12,433 nt of DNA from an uncultured Collinsella sp. (GTDB lineage Bacteria; Actinomycetota; Coriobacteriia; Coriobacteriales; Coriobacteriaceae), in the NCBI GenBank assembly GCA_902496375.1, contig CABVAS010000026.1, positions 1 to 12,433 on the forward strand, read 5' to 3'. The notes beneath the pieces are model-generated. The model did not search any database and was not told the origin of the DNA. It was given only the letters and a program-made list of their open reading frames with translations. The number at the start of each line of letters is the position of its first letter. The first letter of the stretch is position 1. Below, in pieces: positions 1 through 7,092 of this stretch. The position numbers were made by a program, and so were the translations under genes.

Positions 1-135
1 GACCAGCTGTTTTATGTGTATTGAGACATCGGTCATCTCTGGAGCGCTACTTTACTCCAAAGGCATCAGTTATTTGTTTCCCATCGGTAAAAGGCGGGTT
101 TTGTTCGCCAAGCGTTCTTATATATAGCTAGATAC

Positions 136-221
136 GGGTTCGAACCCGTGCACCGGCAACAAAAAAGCGACCAACCGGAGTTGACCGTCTCAACAATCTT
201 TGGGTGGGCCGTCAGGGGTTC
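136..221 (-). repeat. Truncated duplicate of tRNA-Lys 3' end, terminator and T-arm palindrome
   Basis: This segment is a diverged second copy of 314-400. It begins with the T-arm palindrome GGGTTCGAACCC (136-147), continues through an A6 run at 161-166 and a hairpin corresponding to the tRNA-Lys terminator, and ends with the last 17 nt of tRNA-Lys (205-221, reading TGGGCCGT then CAGGGGTTC on the plus strand). The 41 bases from 181 to 221 are identical to 360-400. The offset is 178 bp in the first part and 179 bp after a one-base indel. The copied tRNA fragment stops inside the T-loop, where the hairpin element at 223 begins. It cannot encode a tRNA. Confidence 0.8.
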
Positions 222-222
222 A

Positions 223-313
223 GCCTGCTTCGCAGGCGGCCGCTGCGGCGCTTTCGCGCCTTGCGCGCTGCGCTGGCAAACGCTCACGCGTTTACTCAGC
301 TCCGCGCCCCGAC
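223..313. repeat. GC-rich multi-hairpin element, copy A
   Basis: A run of short, strong inverted repeats: GCCTGC-TTC-GCAGGC (223-237), GGCGC-TTTC-GCGCC (247-260) and AAACGC-TCAC-GCGTTT (278-293). It is bounded on one side by the truncated tRNA-Lys T-loop (…GGGGTTC, ending at 221) and on the other by a T-arm palindrome (314-325). The order and motifs match the element at 8961-9060, including the TTGC spacer and the AAACGC…GCGTTT hairpin. No convincing protein is encoded. The ORFs crossing it are translations of the repeat. Confidence 0.65.
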
Positions 314-325
314 GGGTTCGAACCC
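314..325. repeat. Orphan tRNA T-arm palindrome GGGTTCGAACCC
   Basis: The 12-bp perfect palindrome is the T-arm core of many tRNAs. It occurs at 136-147, at 314-325 and inside the intact tRNA-Lys at 395-406. At 136 and 314 no D-arm or anticodon arm accompanies it, so these are tRNA-derived remnants. The copy at 134-149 extends to a 16-bp palindrome. Confidence 0.6.
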
Positions 326-338
326 ATGAAAGGGCGAC

Positions 339-368
339 AAAAAAGACGGCCAACCGAAGTTGACCGTC
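339..368 (-). terminator. Intrinsic terminator of tRNA-Lys
   Basis: Read on the minus strand, GACGGTCAAC, a TTCG tetraloop and GTTGGCCGTC form a 10-bp stem (two G-T wobbles) followed directly by six T. It starts 15 nt after the tRNA 3' end. A weaker copy with T6 lies at 161-188. Confidence 0.85.
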
Positions 369-383
369 TCAACAATCTTTGGG

Positions 384-456
384 TGGGCCGTCAGGGGTTC
401 GAACCCTGGACCTTGGGATTAAAAGTCCCCTGCTCTGCCAGCTGAGCTAACGGCCC
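384..456 (-). tRNA. tRNA-Lys(TTT)
   Basis: The minus strand folds into a complete 73-nt cloverleaf without CCA. The acceptor strands GGGCCGT (456-450) and ACGGCCC (391-385) pair fully, with discriminator A at 384. The D-arm carries AGCTCAGCTGGCAGAGC, the anticodon loop CTTTTAA gives anticodon TTT (Lys, AAA/AAG), and the T-arm contains GGTTCGAACC. CCA is not encoded (the bases after the discriminator read CCC), so the tRNA would need CCA-adding enzyme. It has its own promoter at 466-494 and terminator at 339-368. Confidence 0.95.
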
Positions 457-465
457 GCGGGTGGC

Positions 466-494
466 ATTGTACCACGGTCTGGGACTATTCCCAA
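466..494 (-). promoter_or_regulatory. Promoter of tRNA-Lys, inside the aminopeptidase 3' end
   Basis: On the minus strand TTGGGA (494-489) and TACAAT (471-466) are separated by 17 bp, and the -10 ends 9 bp before the first tRNA base. The -35 lies within the last codons of the upstream aminopeptidase gene, so the two units overlap in DNA but are probably transcribed separately. Confidence 0.6.
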
Positions 495-1765
495 CTCCAT
501 TGGCCGTTCTGGAAAATCACAACTTCACGTCCATCAGGCGTAATGCCCGTAATATCGATGTCGTCCGTGCCGATCATAAAATCGACGTGCGTGCTCGAGA
601 CGTTAACGCCATGCTCCAGGAGCTCCTCCTTGGACATGTCATACCCACCCTCGATGCATTCGGGGAAACCGACACCTAGCGCGAGATGGCAGCTAGCGTT
701 CTCGTCATAGAGCGTATCGTAGAACAGAACACCACTTTCGCGGATCGGCGTGTTCTTGGAAATGAGCGCGACCTCTCCCAGGTGAGCAGCGCCCTCGTCA
801 GTATCGATGATACTTGCGAGCGTTGCCTTGCCCACGCGGGCGTCGTAGTCCACCACGCGGCCGCCCTCGAACTTAATCCAAAAATCTTCGACCTTATTGC
901 CGTGATGGATGAGCGGCATGGCCGAGTACACGATACCGTCGGCGCGCATGCGATCGGGCGAAGTGAAGACTTCCTCGGTGGGAATGTTGGGGAAGAAGGG
1001 GTGCCCATCGGGCGTCTTGCCCTTGCCGCCGGCCCACTCGTGACCTTTCGTCATGCCAATCGTCAGATCGGTTCCATTTGCCGCGTTGTAATGCAGGTAG
1101 TCGAAACGATTGTCGTTCAGGAAACGCAGGTTCTTTTCGAATGCGGCGTCATGGAGTTCCCAGTCGCTCTCTGGGTCCTGGCCATCGGCGCGCGCGGTGT
1201 GCAGAATCGCATTCCACAGCTTATAGATTGCAACCTCATCGGCGTCTCCCGGGAACACCTCGTGCGCCCAAGCCACGACCGGAGCGCCGGCGATGCACCA
1301 CGGATTGATGTTGTAATCCAGTCCACGGCGGAAAACTTTGCACTGCGTATTCCTCGCCTTTGATGCCGCGGCCGGCTTGGCTGGATCGATGCCCTTGAGG
1401 GCCGCAGGATCCGCACCTTCGATAAAGACAAAGCAGGCACCATCCTGGGCCAAGGAATCCAGCTGCATGCGCTTCCACTCGGGCGTCTGCTCAAAATAGC
1501 TTTTCTCGACATGCTCGTACGTGAGCCTCGTCACGGCATCATCGGCCCAAATGACCGTCACGTGGCCGGCGCCGGCAGCATAGGCCTCCGCGACCACCAC
1601 GCGCGCAAACGGCGCGCACTCGACCGGAGACTGAACGACGACCTCCTGGCCGGGCTTGACGTTTACGCCCTTGCGGACGACCAGGCGCGCGTAGTTTTTA
1701 ATCTTGGGCTCCAGGGCCTTCATGCCCTCCAGAGCCTCTTCGACCGTCAGGGCAGCTCGAATCAT
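485..1765 (-). CDS. M29 family metallo-aminopeptidase (AmpS/PepS-like)
   Basis: A cytoplasmic exo-aminopeptidase of the M29 family, which uses two divalent metal ions to remove N-terminal residues from peptides. The product from this start is 426 aa, close to the roughly 410 aa usual for the family. Candidate metal ligands, numbered from this start, are E265 (in TEEVFTSPD), E331 (HLGE), H360 (ASCHLALG), H393 and D395 (THVDFMIG). Their spacings (66, 29, 33 and 2) agree with those I recall for AmpS/AmpT/PepS. The N-terminal half carries the family pattern VNVKPGQEVVV. The start was set at the ATG at 1765 because GGAG lies six bases upstream of it (1772-1775). An in-frame ATG at 1777 lacks a ribosome binding site. 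The gene probably has its own promoter next to the 1794-1824 terminator. Peptide supply in an amino-acid-fermenting organism is an inferred role. Confidence 0.93.
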   Translation of the reverse strand: MIRAALTVEEALEGMKALEPKIKNYARLVVRKGVNVKPGQEVVVQSPVECAPFARVVVAEAYAAGAGHVTVIWADDAVTRLTYEHVEKSYFEQTPEWKRMQLDSLAQDGACFVFIEGADPAALKGIDPAKPAAASKARNTQCKVFRRGLDYNINPWCIAGAPVVAWAHEVFPGDADEVAIYKLWNAILHTARADGQDPESDWELHDAAFEKNLRFLNDNRFDYLHYNAANGTDLTIGMTKGHEWAGGKGKTPDGHPFFPNIPTEEVFTSPDRMRADGIVYSAMPLIHHGNKVEDFWIKFEGGRVVDYDARVGKATLASIIDTDEGAAHLGEVALISKNTPIRESGVLFYDTLYDENASCHLALGVGFPECIEGGYDMSKEELLEHGVNVSSTHVDFMIGTDDIDITGITPDGREVVIFQNGQWSWE

Positions 1766-1793
1766 GTGCCACTCCATCTATCTATAGAACAGT

Positions 1794-1824
1794 AAAAAGG
1801 CGCGCCGCAAAAACGACGCGCCTT
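1794..1824 (-). terminator. Intrinsic terminator after the purC/membrane-protein unit
   Basis: On the minus strand AAGGCGCG (1824-1817) pairs with CGCGCCTT (1804-1797) around a T-rich loop and runs into a stretch of T (1798-1794). It lies about 30 bp past the stop codon at 1855 and separates this unit from the aminopeptidase gene. Confidence 0.8.
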
Positions 1825-1854
1825 ATATCTTAGCGATAAGTATGTATGCAAACG

Positions 1855-2430
1855 CTACTTCTTCTTGGAGTCCTTCTTGTCCTCCTCGGCAGCCGCGCGC
1901 TCAATAAGAGCGTTGAGCTTGTTCTCGGACATGCCCTCGGCCTGCGCGCGGTACATGTTGCGCAAGGGACGAATACGAGCGAAGTCATAGATAAAGTCGC
2001 CCAAAATGATGACGTAGGACAAAACAATGCCGACCATCTGGACAGGGCTGGACACCATGCCAGCGGGAGCGAAGTACAGCGAGGCCCAAATTGCCACGAC
2101 GAGCACCATGCCAATGGCGAGCACAATCCACCAGATGCGACGGCGCTTGGTGTAGTCCTCGTCCTGCTTGAGGAGGATATTCGACACCGTATAGATGCGG
2201 TCCTCCTTGGCGCGCTGCTTAGCCTTGCGGGCGCGCTTCTCCTCTTTAGAGAGGCCCTCGAGGTTCTCGCCCTTCTCGAGCTCTTTGCGGCGTGCCTTAG
2301 ACGAAGCCGGCACGACGCGAACGGAGCTCGCTGCTTGGCGGGCGGGCTTAGCAGATGCGGCAGACTTGCGCGCAACCCCGGTAACTTCGTGGGATTGCGT
2401 GCGCTTGTTCGTGGCGCTACGGGTACTCAC
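1855..2430 (-). CDS. Two-TM membrane protein with long Lys/Ala/Arg-rich N-terminus, function unknown
   Basis: A 191-aa protein with no recognised catalytic motif. Residues 1-98 are strongly basic and rich in Lys, Arg, Ala and Ser, with a charged stretch at about 45-78 that could be helical or coiled coil (SKARRKELEKGENLEG, then SKEEKRARKAKQRAKED). Two hydrophobic segments follow at about 99-121 and 128-149. The tail is charged and ends in DKKDSKKK. Positive charge before TM1 and after TM2 suggests both ends face the cytoplasm. The start is a GTG directly after the purC stop codon (TAA then GTG), with AAGGAG nine bases upstream inside purC, so translation is probably coupled to purC. An intrinsic terminator follows. 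A role in purine metabolism cannot be claimed from position alone. Confidence 0.85.
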   Translation of the reverse strand: MSTRSATNKRTQSHEVTGVARKSAASAKPARQAASSVRVVPASSKARRKELEKGENLEGLSKEEKRARKAKQRAKEDRIYTVSNILLKQDEDYTKRRRIWWIVLAIGMVLVVAIWASLYFAPAGMVSSPVQMVGIVLSYVIILGDFIYDFARIRPLRNMYRAQAEGMSENKLNALIERAAAEEDKKDSKKK

Positions 2431-3318
2431 TTATGCGTTCTCCTTCATGCTTGTGAACTGGGAGCCCGTGATGATCTGGAAGGCCTCGCGATAGCGCTCG
2501 GACGTGCCATCGATGACCTCGGCGGGCAGGTGCGGGGTCTCCCCCGTCATATCCCAGTTGGCCTTGAGCCAATTGCGGACGAATTGCTTGTCGTAGCTAG
2601 GCTGGATCTTGCCCTCCTCGTAGCTGGCAGCAGGCCAGAAACGGCTGGAGTCGGGCGTGAGACACTCGTCGATCAGCGTGACCTTGCCATCAATAACACC
2701 AAACTCGAACTTGGTGTCGGCAATGATGATGCCACGGGTCGCGGCGTACTCGGCGGCAGCCTTGTAGATCTTGAGGGAAAGGTCACGAATCTGCGTGGCG
2801 ATGTCCTCGCCCACGATCTCGCAGCAACGCTCGAACGAGATGTTCTCGTCGTGGTCACCGATCTCGGCCTTCGTGGACGGCGTGAACAGCGGCTCAGGAA
2901 GCTTGGAAGCCTCGGTCAGGCCCTCAGGCAGCTGGATGCCGCAGACGGTGCCGTTCTCGTCGTAGGTCTTCTTGCCCGAACCGGTCAGATAGCCGCGGAC
3001 GATGCACTCGATAGGAATCGTCTGGGCCTTCTTAACCAGCATGGCGCGGCCAGCGAGGTAGTCACGATACTCAGCAAACTCCTCGGGGAAATCCGCCGGG
3101 TCGATGGAAACGAGATGGTTGGGGACGATGTCGGCAAACTTATCGAACCAGAATGCCGAGATGCGATTGAGTACCTCTCCCTTAAACGGAATCTCGTCGG
3201 GAAGAATGAAGTCGAACGCAGAAATGCGGTCGGTGGCGACCATCAGCAGGTTTTCACCGGCATCGTAAATATCACGAACCTTGCCACGGGAATCCGGACG
3301 ACGCTCCATCGTTGTCAC
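2431..3318 (-). CDS. purC: Phosphoribosylaminoimidazole-succinocarboxamide synthase (SAICAR synthetase)
   Basis: PurC joins CAIR and aspartate with ATP to give SAICAR, the step before PurB in purine synthesis, in the cytoplasm. The product is 295 aa and full length. The nucleotide-binding N-terminus RGKVRDIYDAGENLLMVATD is present (residues 11-30). Both family signatures are also visible: TIPIECIVRGYLTGS at about 100-114 and IADTKFEFG at about 199-207, followed by LIDECLTPDSSRFW. A GTG at 3318 was chosen because AAGGAG (3327-3332) lies eight bases upstream. An in-frame GTG at 3327 overlaps that site, and an ATG at 3309 lies 17 bases from it. The downstream membrane-protein gene abuts the stop codon. 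No riboswitch-like leader is visible in the short gap to the kinase gene. Confidence 0.96.
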   Translation of the reverse strand: MTTMERRPDSRGKVRDIYDAGENLLMVATDRISAFDFILPDEIPFKGEVLNRISAFWFDKFADIVPNHLVSIDPADFPEEFAEYRDYLAGRAMLVKKAQTIPIECIVRGYLTGSGKKTYDENGTVCGIQLPEGLTEASKLPEPLFTPSTKAEIGDHDENISFERCCEIVGEDIATQIRDLSLKIYKAAAEYAATRGIIIADTKFEFGVIDGKVTLIDECLTPDSSRFWPAASYEEGKIQPSYDKQFVRNWLKANWDMTGETPHLPAEVIDGTSERYREAFQIITGSQFTSMKENA

Positions 3319-3326
3319 GTGAGTCA

Positions 3327-3332
3327 CTCCTT
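3327..3332 (-). promoter_or_regulatory. Ribosome binding site deciding the purC start
   Basis: The minus strand reads AAGGAG here. It is eight bases before the GTG at 3318 and overlaps an upstream in-frame GTG at 3327-3325, which makes the upstream codon unlikely as the start. Confidence 0.6.
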
Positions 3333-3344
3333 ACCTAAATACGA

Positions 3345-3369
3345 CAGAAATGCGGGTTCCTTCCCGCAT
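3345..3369 (-). terminator. Probable terminator after the sensor kinase gene
   Basis: ATGCGGG (3350-3356) and CCCGCAT (3363-3369) form a perfect 7-bp stem with a 6-nt loop. On the minus strand the tail is TTTCTGT, which is only moderately T-rich; on the plus strand it is GTTTTCG. It lies about 60 bp past the kinase stop and just before the purC ribosome binding site. Confidence 0.5.
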
Positions 3370-3427
3370 GTTTTCGCAAACTCGGAGCGGCAGGGACGCG
3401 GCCCCTCCTTCACCGAATAGCGAAAAG

Positions 3428-4993
3428 CTAGTGCTCCATTGTAGTAGATGCCGCGTCTGCCGTGTGCTCGCGGGGCAGATGAATTGTAAAAGTCGTACCC
3501 TTTCCAAGCTCCGACTCCACGGATATGTAGCCATGGTGACGCTCGACGATCTGCTTGGTCACGGCGAGGCCAACGCCCAGGCCGCCAGCTTCGCGGGCGC
3601 GGCTGGCATCGGCGCGCCAAAACCGCCCGAAGATGCGCGACAAATCGTCCTTGGCAATACCGATGCCGGTATCAGAAACGGCAATGCTGACGTGCTTGCG
3701 GTCACTGAGCACCGACACCACGACCCAACCGCCCTCGGGGGTGTAGCGCATGGCGTTGCTCATGAGGTTGATAACACATTGCGTGATCATGTCGGGATCG
3801 GCCTCGACGACATCGTCGTGACCCTGGGTCTCGTCCGCAAAACGCAGGCGCAGATCGCGGTCGACAAACAGGCGCTCCTGGGCATTAACGATGGAACGCA
3901 CGAAAGGAACCATGTCCACCGGCTCAAGGTTGAGCGGAGCCGTGCTGTTTTCCATGCGCGACAGGTCGAGCATCTGCTGCACCAGACGAGCCAGGCGACG
4001 CGTCTCGGAAGCAACGGTTTCCAAATGCTCATCGTCGGTGGGATACACGCCATCCTGCATGGCCTCGACCGTTGCGAGCATGGCCATAAGCGGCGTGCGA
4101 AGCTCGTGTGCAACGTCTGAGGTCAGGCGCTTCTCGTGTTTCATATCCTTCTCGAGCGAAGTGGCCATCTCATCGAAGGTCTCACCCAGCTGATCGATCT
4201 CGTCATCACCGCGCAGTCCCGTGCGAGCCGACAGGTCGCCGTCACGGATTTGCTTTGCGGTACTGGTGATGCGATGAATCGGCTTGGTGAGCATGCGCGA
4301 CACGAGCGATCCGATAACGACCGAAATGCAGATTGCAACAACCGCGGCGAGGGCCATGGCGTTAAAGGTCTTCTCCCTAAACGCAGAGTCCGCCTTGGTG
4401 AGCAGAGCGTCGGAGCCGATGGCCCACAGCTTTACCTGTCCGACATGCTCGCCGGAAGACGTTACAATCTCGACGTTAGCAACGCTATCGGAGTCGGTTG
4501 GAGCAGACGAGACCGGGCTATGCGATGCCCTCTTGCCGCTCGTGTCGTCGGTCGTAGCCTGGTTTTCGCGTACATCGGCGGTGGCGCTTGCCGAGGGCCA
4601 GGAATCGTCATAAACGATCACGCCCTTTTTATTGACGACCTGCATACCCAGATCGTCGGAAACCAAACTCGACGTTGCGACCGTGCGCAGTTCTCCCGCG
4701 GTCCAAGAGCCGTTTTCCTCATATGAGGTTGCCAACTTCTCGGCAGCGGAATTTGCGATTTCGACGATATTGGAGCGTGTGTAATCCGAAAAGACCGTGC
4801 CCCACACAACAGAGACAACGCCCACCAGCACCAATACCGTCATGAGCGATGTCAGAGCAAAAGCAAGTGCCATGCGCGAGGGATAGCTCATCGTTGGCCG
4901 TGAATCGGAACGAGGCGTGTTCCAACTAGCCTTGGAATCCGCCTCGCTCTCCTGCTTGTGCTTTTGTCCGATTTCAAAGCGCGCAGGTGTCAT
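3428..4993 (-). CDS. Sensor histidine kinase of the OmpR-pair type (HAMP, HisKA, HATPase)
   Basis: A 521-aa membrane sensor kinase that should autophosphorylate on H296 and pass the phosphate to D56 of the response regulator encoded just upstream. After a 40-residue hydrophilic cytoplasmic tail come TM1 (about 41-64), an extracytoplasmic sensor region (about 65-208), TM2 (about 212-233), HAMP (about 229-282), the H-box SDVAHELRTPL, the N-box NLMSNAMRYTP (N413), the G1 box DTGIGI (441-446), an F-box around FGRFWRAD and the G2 box GGLGVGLAV. All catalytic boxes are intact. The sensor region contains a Ser/Thr/Asp-rich, low-complexity stretch at about 138-172, and its ligand cannot be predicted. 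The ATG at 4993 follows the regulator stop by 11 bases and has a weak AGGGA site. The pair is an operon. Confidence 0.95.
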   Translation of the reverse strand: MTPARFEIGQKHKQESEADSKASWNTPRSDSRPTMSYPSRMALAFALTSLMTVLVLVGVVSVVWGTVFSDYTRSNIVEIANSAAEKLATSYEENGSWTAGELRTVATSSLVSDDLGMQVVNKKGVIVYDDSWPSASATADVRENQATTDDTSGKRASHSPVSSAPTDSDSVANVEIVTSSGEHVGQVKLWAIGSDALLTKADSAFREKTFNAMALAAVVAICISVVIGSLVSRMLTKPIHRITSTAKQIRDGDLSARTGLRGDDEIDQLGETFDEMATSLEKDMKHEKRLTSDVAHELRTPLMAMLATVEAMQDGVYPTDDEHLETVASETRRLARLVQQMLDLSRMENSTAPLNLEPVDMVPFVRSIVNAQERLFVDRDLRLRFADETQGHDDVVEADPDMITQCVINLMSNAMRYTPEGGWVVVSVLSDRKHVSIAVSDTGIGIAKDDLSRIFGRFWRADASRAREAGGLGVGLAVTKQIVERHHGYISVESELGKGTTFTIHLPREHTADAASTTMEH

Positions 4994-5004
4994 ATGTGAT
5001 TTCC

Positions 5005-5727
5005 CTATTTCTCGTCCGACTTATCGGTCTTGGCCGGAGCCTCGAAGCGATAGCCGACACCATGGACGGTGTAGAGCCACTTGGGCTTCTTGGGATCATC
5101 GCCCAGCTTGGCGCGAAGATTCTTCACGTGGCTATCGATGGTGCGCTCATAGCCCTCAAAGTCATACCCGAGCACTTTCTCGACCAGCTCCATGCGGTTA
5201 TACACACGGCCGGGATGGCGGGCAAGCGTGGTGAGCAGCTTGAACTCGGAAGCCGTCAGATCGACTTCCTTGCCCTCGACCAAGATCTTGTGGCCCGAGA
5301 TATCGATGACCAGATCGCCGAAGTCGAGCACCTCGACGGCGGGCTCGTCGGCCTGATGGGCACGGCGGAACAGAGCGCGAACGCGGGCGACGAGCTCGCG
5401 CGGCGAGAACGGCTTAATCAGATAGTCATCGGCGCCGAGCTCAAGACCGATAATACGGTCCTCGATCTCGCCCTTAGCCGTCAGCATGATGATGGGGACA
5501 TCCGAGGTATCGCGAATGGTGCGGCAAACGCGCTCGCCGGGGATCTTGGGGAGCATAAGGTCGAGCACGACCAGGTCGAACTGATGCTTCTCGAACTCCT
5601 CGATCGCGGACTGGCCGTCGCCGACGCCCACAACCCAGTAGCCTTCGCGCTCGAGATAGGCAGCGACGGCGTCACGGATTGCCTTCTCATCCTCGACCAG
5701 CAGAATCTTTTTTGCATCTGAAGCCAT
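5005..5727 (-). CDS. OmpR/PhoB-family response regulator
   Basis: A 240-aa cytoplasmic transcription factor. The receiver domain (about 6-120) has the acidic pocket ED at 12-13, phospho-acceptor D56 in LVVLDLMLP, T83 in MLTAKG and K105 in LIKPF. The C-terminal winged helix (about 135-230) has the family hallmarks LTASEFKLL, RTIDSHVKNLRAKLG and VHGVGYRFE. The ATG at 5727 follows a run of six G about eight bases upstream. A TTG seven codons earlier would place that ribosome binding site inside the coding region and is rejected. It forms an operon with the kinase gene 11 bases downstream. The pair resembles the PhoP/MtrA/VicR-type systems of Gram-positive bacteria, but the target genes are unknown. 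Confidence 0.96.
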   Translation of the reverse strand: MASDAKKILLVEDEKAIRDAVAAYLEREGYWVVGVGDGQSAIEEFEKHQFDLVVLDLMLPKIPGERVCRTIRDTSDVPIIMLTAKGEIEDRIIGLELGADDYLIKPFSPRELVARVRALFRRAHQADEPAVEVLDFGDLVIDISGHKILVEGKEVDLTASEFKLLTTLARHPGRVYNRMELVEKVLGYDFEGYERTIDSHVKNLRAKLGDDPKKPKWLYTVHGVGYRFEAPAKTDKSDEK

Positions 5728-5766
5728 AACACGGCCCCCCTGTCTCAATTAGCTAAGAACAAGCCC

Positions 5767-5772
5767 ATTTTA
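5767..5772 (-). promoter_or_regulatory. Possible -10 of the two-component operon
   Basis: TAAAAT on the minus strand, about 40 bp before the regulator start codon. No good -35 is visible 16-18 bp upstream, so this is tentative. Confidence 0.3.
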
Positions 5773-5782
5773 ACGCACCTGA

Positions 5783-5821
5783 GCCCGCCAGATGCCGCTA
5801 TGACGCGGCAGCTCGGCGGGC
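5783..5821 (-). other. Long hairpin between lipoprotein and regulator genes
   Basis: GCCCGCC (5783-5789) pairs with GGCGGGC (5815-5821), with an inner GCCGC/GCGGC stem around TATGAC. The minus-strand tail (TCAGGTGCG) has no T run, so it is not a canonical terminator. It could end the lipoprotein transcript by another route or mark the border of the two operons. Confidence 0.45.
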
Positions 5822-5880
5822 GGTACTCACAATTACAACGCGTTTATTCCCCTGTTGGCGCCTTTTTAACCCCTCTAAGC

Positions 5881-7092
5881 TTAAAGAGAGAATAGGCGTG
5901 CAGTGACTGTCTCTGGTATACCCTGGCTGTTGCGCACCGTGGCGTACGTAAGGAATGAGTCCGACTTTCCCGCCGTAGCTGGATAATCGCCATACTCCAA
6001 AGCGCGGTCGGGCGACAGCAGCGAGCCATAGGTCTTGGCAGAGGTGTCGATCAGGAAATGCGACGCCTGTACCTTAACAAGGTATTTATTCTTCTTGCCA
6101 GCCGCACATGCAAGCGGCTCGCGGGACAGGAAGAGATACGGCCCTCCCTCATTACCGATATACGTGCCCATGTTGCCCAGGCTGCCCACGCCACTATAGG
6201 CCGCCTCGATAGAAAACACGAAGGTATCGCCCATATATACGGCCTCGAAAGGCGAGACTGACGAGGGAAGAACTAGCTGGGCACGTTTGGTGTTGTTGCC
6301 GTCGGTCAGATCGATTGCCGTTATGCCGTAGTAGACGCCCTCGTCGTTGCGGACACGCGGCGAGATGGTCAAAATGCCGTCGCTCGCGCGCGGGGCCGAT
6401 GCAAAGCGGCCCGTCGATTTCCAAATTACCTCGGCCTTGGATTCATCAAGCGAGCGACGATAGCAAAACGAATCACTACTCGTTTTATTGCCGCCTGCCG
6501 AAGGCATTTTATACCAGATGACTGATGACCCGAACGCCGTGAACAGGGGCGGATCATAGTCCTTGCCACCTCGATCGAGCTCAACCACGTCGCCAGAGAG
6601 CGAAGCGCCCGACAGATTTTGAGCGTAGAGCTTCCACGATGAATTGGCAAAGTTCATCTCAACCCACGCGAATACGCCGTCGCCGGCACGGACATCGTAG
6701 AATGCGTATCCCGTGCCCTCGATAGGATCCTCGATTAATGTGGTAAGCGAGCCATCGCCCAGGTTGAGCACGCCGAGTGTGTTGGCGTGCAGTGCCGATG
6801 CGGGCGCCATCATCGCCGCGGCGTAATCGCCGTCGCAGTAGTACAGCAGCGTACCCAGAGGCAGCGTCCACGATGACGCCGGCTCAAGATCGATGTCGAC
6901 AGCCTCATACTCATCCGTAATCGAGATGATTTTGGAATCGTCCTTGATAACCTGCGGCTCGCCGGCGGCATCATCGCTGGTGCCCGTTTTTTTCGAGCAT
7001 CCGGCAAGTACCGTGGCAGCGCCCGCGGCAGCCCCACCGAGTACGAAGCCGCGACGCGATATTCCGTTCTTGATGTGATCGGCGATACCCAT
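5881..7092 (-). CDS. Tat-exported lipoprotein of unknown function
   Basis: A 403-aa secreted lipoprotein. The N-terminus has a twin-arginine motif SRRGFVLGG (residues 12-20), a hydrophobic Ala-rich stretch and a lipobox LAGC with the lipidated cysteine at 32, so it should be exported folded and anchored to the outer face of the membrane. The mature part is rich in Gly, Asp and aromatic residues, with recurrent strand-turn blocks such as GVFAWVEM, SSVIWYKMP and GVYYGITAIDL. This would suit a beta-propeller-like fold, but that is inferred from pattern only. No catalytic motif was recognised. The ATG overlaps the stop codon of the TSCPD gene (TAATG), so the two are translationally coupled. The two-component operon starts 153 bp downstream on the same strand, which makes the lipoprotein a candidate partner or target of that system, without direct evidence. 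Confidence 0.9.
   Translation of the reverse strand: MGIADHIKNGISRRGFVLGGAAAGAATVLAGCSKKTGTSDDAAGEPQVIKDDSKIISITDEYEAVDIDLEPASSWTLPLGTLLYYCDGDYAAAMMAPASALHANTLGVLNLGDGSLTTLIEDPIEGTGYAFYDVRAGDGVFAWVEMNFANSSWKLYAQNLSGASLSGDVVELDRGGKDYDPPLFTAFGSSVIWYKMPSAGGNKTSSDSFCYRRSLDESKAEVIWKSTGRFASAPRASDGILTISPRVRNDEGVYYGITAIDLTDGNNTKRAQLVLPSSVSPFEAVYMGDTFVFSIEAAYSGVGSLGNMGTYIGNEGGPYLFLSREPLACAAGKKNKYLVKVQASHFLIDTSAKTYGSLLSPDRALEYGDYPATAGKSDSFLTYATVRNSQGIPETVTARLFSL

Noticed and set aside
1..133. Search for a gene or promoter at the left edge
   Set aside because: No supported reading frame is present. There is a weak GGCG…CGCC stem near 90-113 with a T-rich minus-strand tail, too short to call.
136..400. 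Repeat copies considered as a CRISPR array
   Set aside because: Only two long, tRNA-derived copies exist, with a structured rather than unique spacer and no cas gene nearby.
66..445. Three short ORFs over the tRNA-Lys region
   Set aside because: They translate tRNA fragments, terminator copies and the hairpin element; none has a start signal or family resemblance.
686..1363. A 225-codon plus-strand frame across the aminopeptidase gene
   Set aside because: The opposite strand encodes a clear M29 enzyme with metal ligands; this frame is its shadow.
1846..3420. A 524-codon plus-strand open frame antisense to purC and the membrane-protein gene
   Set aside because: It spans two well-supported minus-strand genes, has no family resemblance and no ribosome binding site, and is explained by GC-rich codon usage suppressing antisense stops.
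3319..3427. Possible purine riboswitch before purC
   Set aside because: The gap holds a simple terminator-like stem and the ribosome binding site; no three-way junction pattern is visible.
4987..5721. A 244-codon plus-strand frame opposite the response regulator
   Set aside because: The minus strand has all OmpR-family residues; the antisense product has no recognisable pattern.
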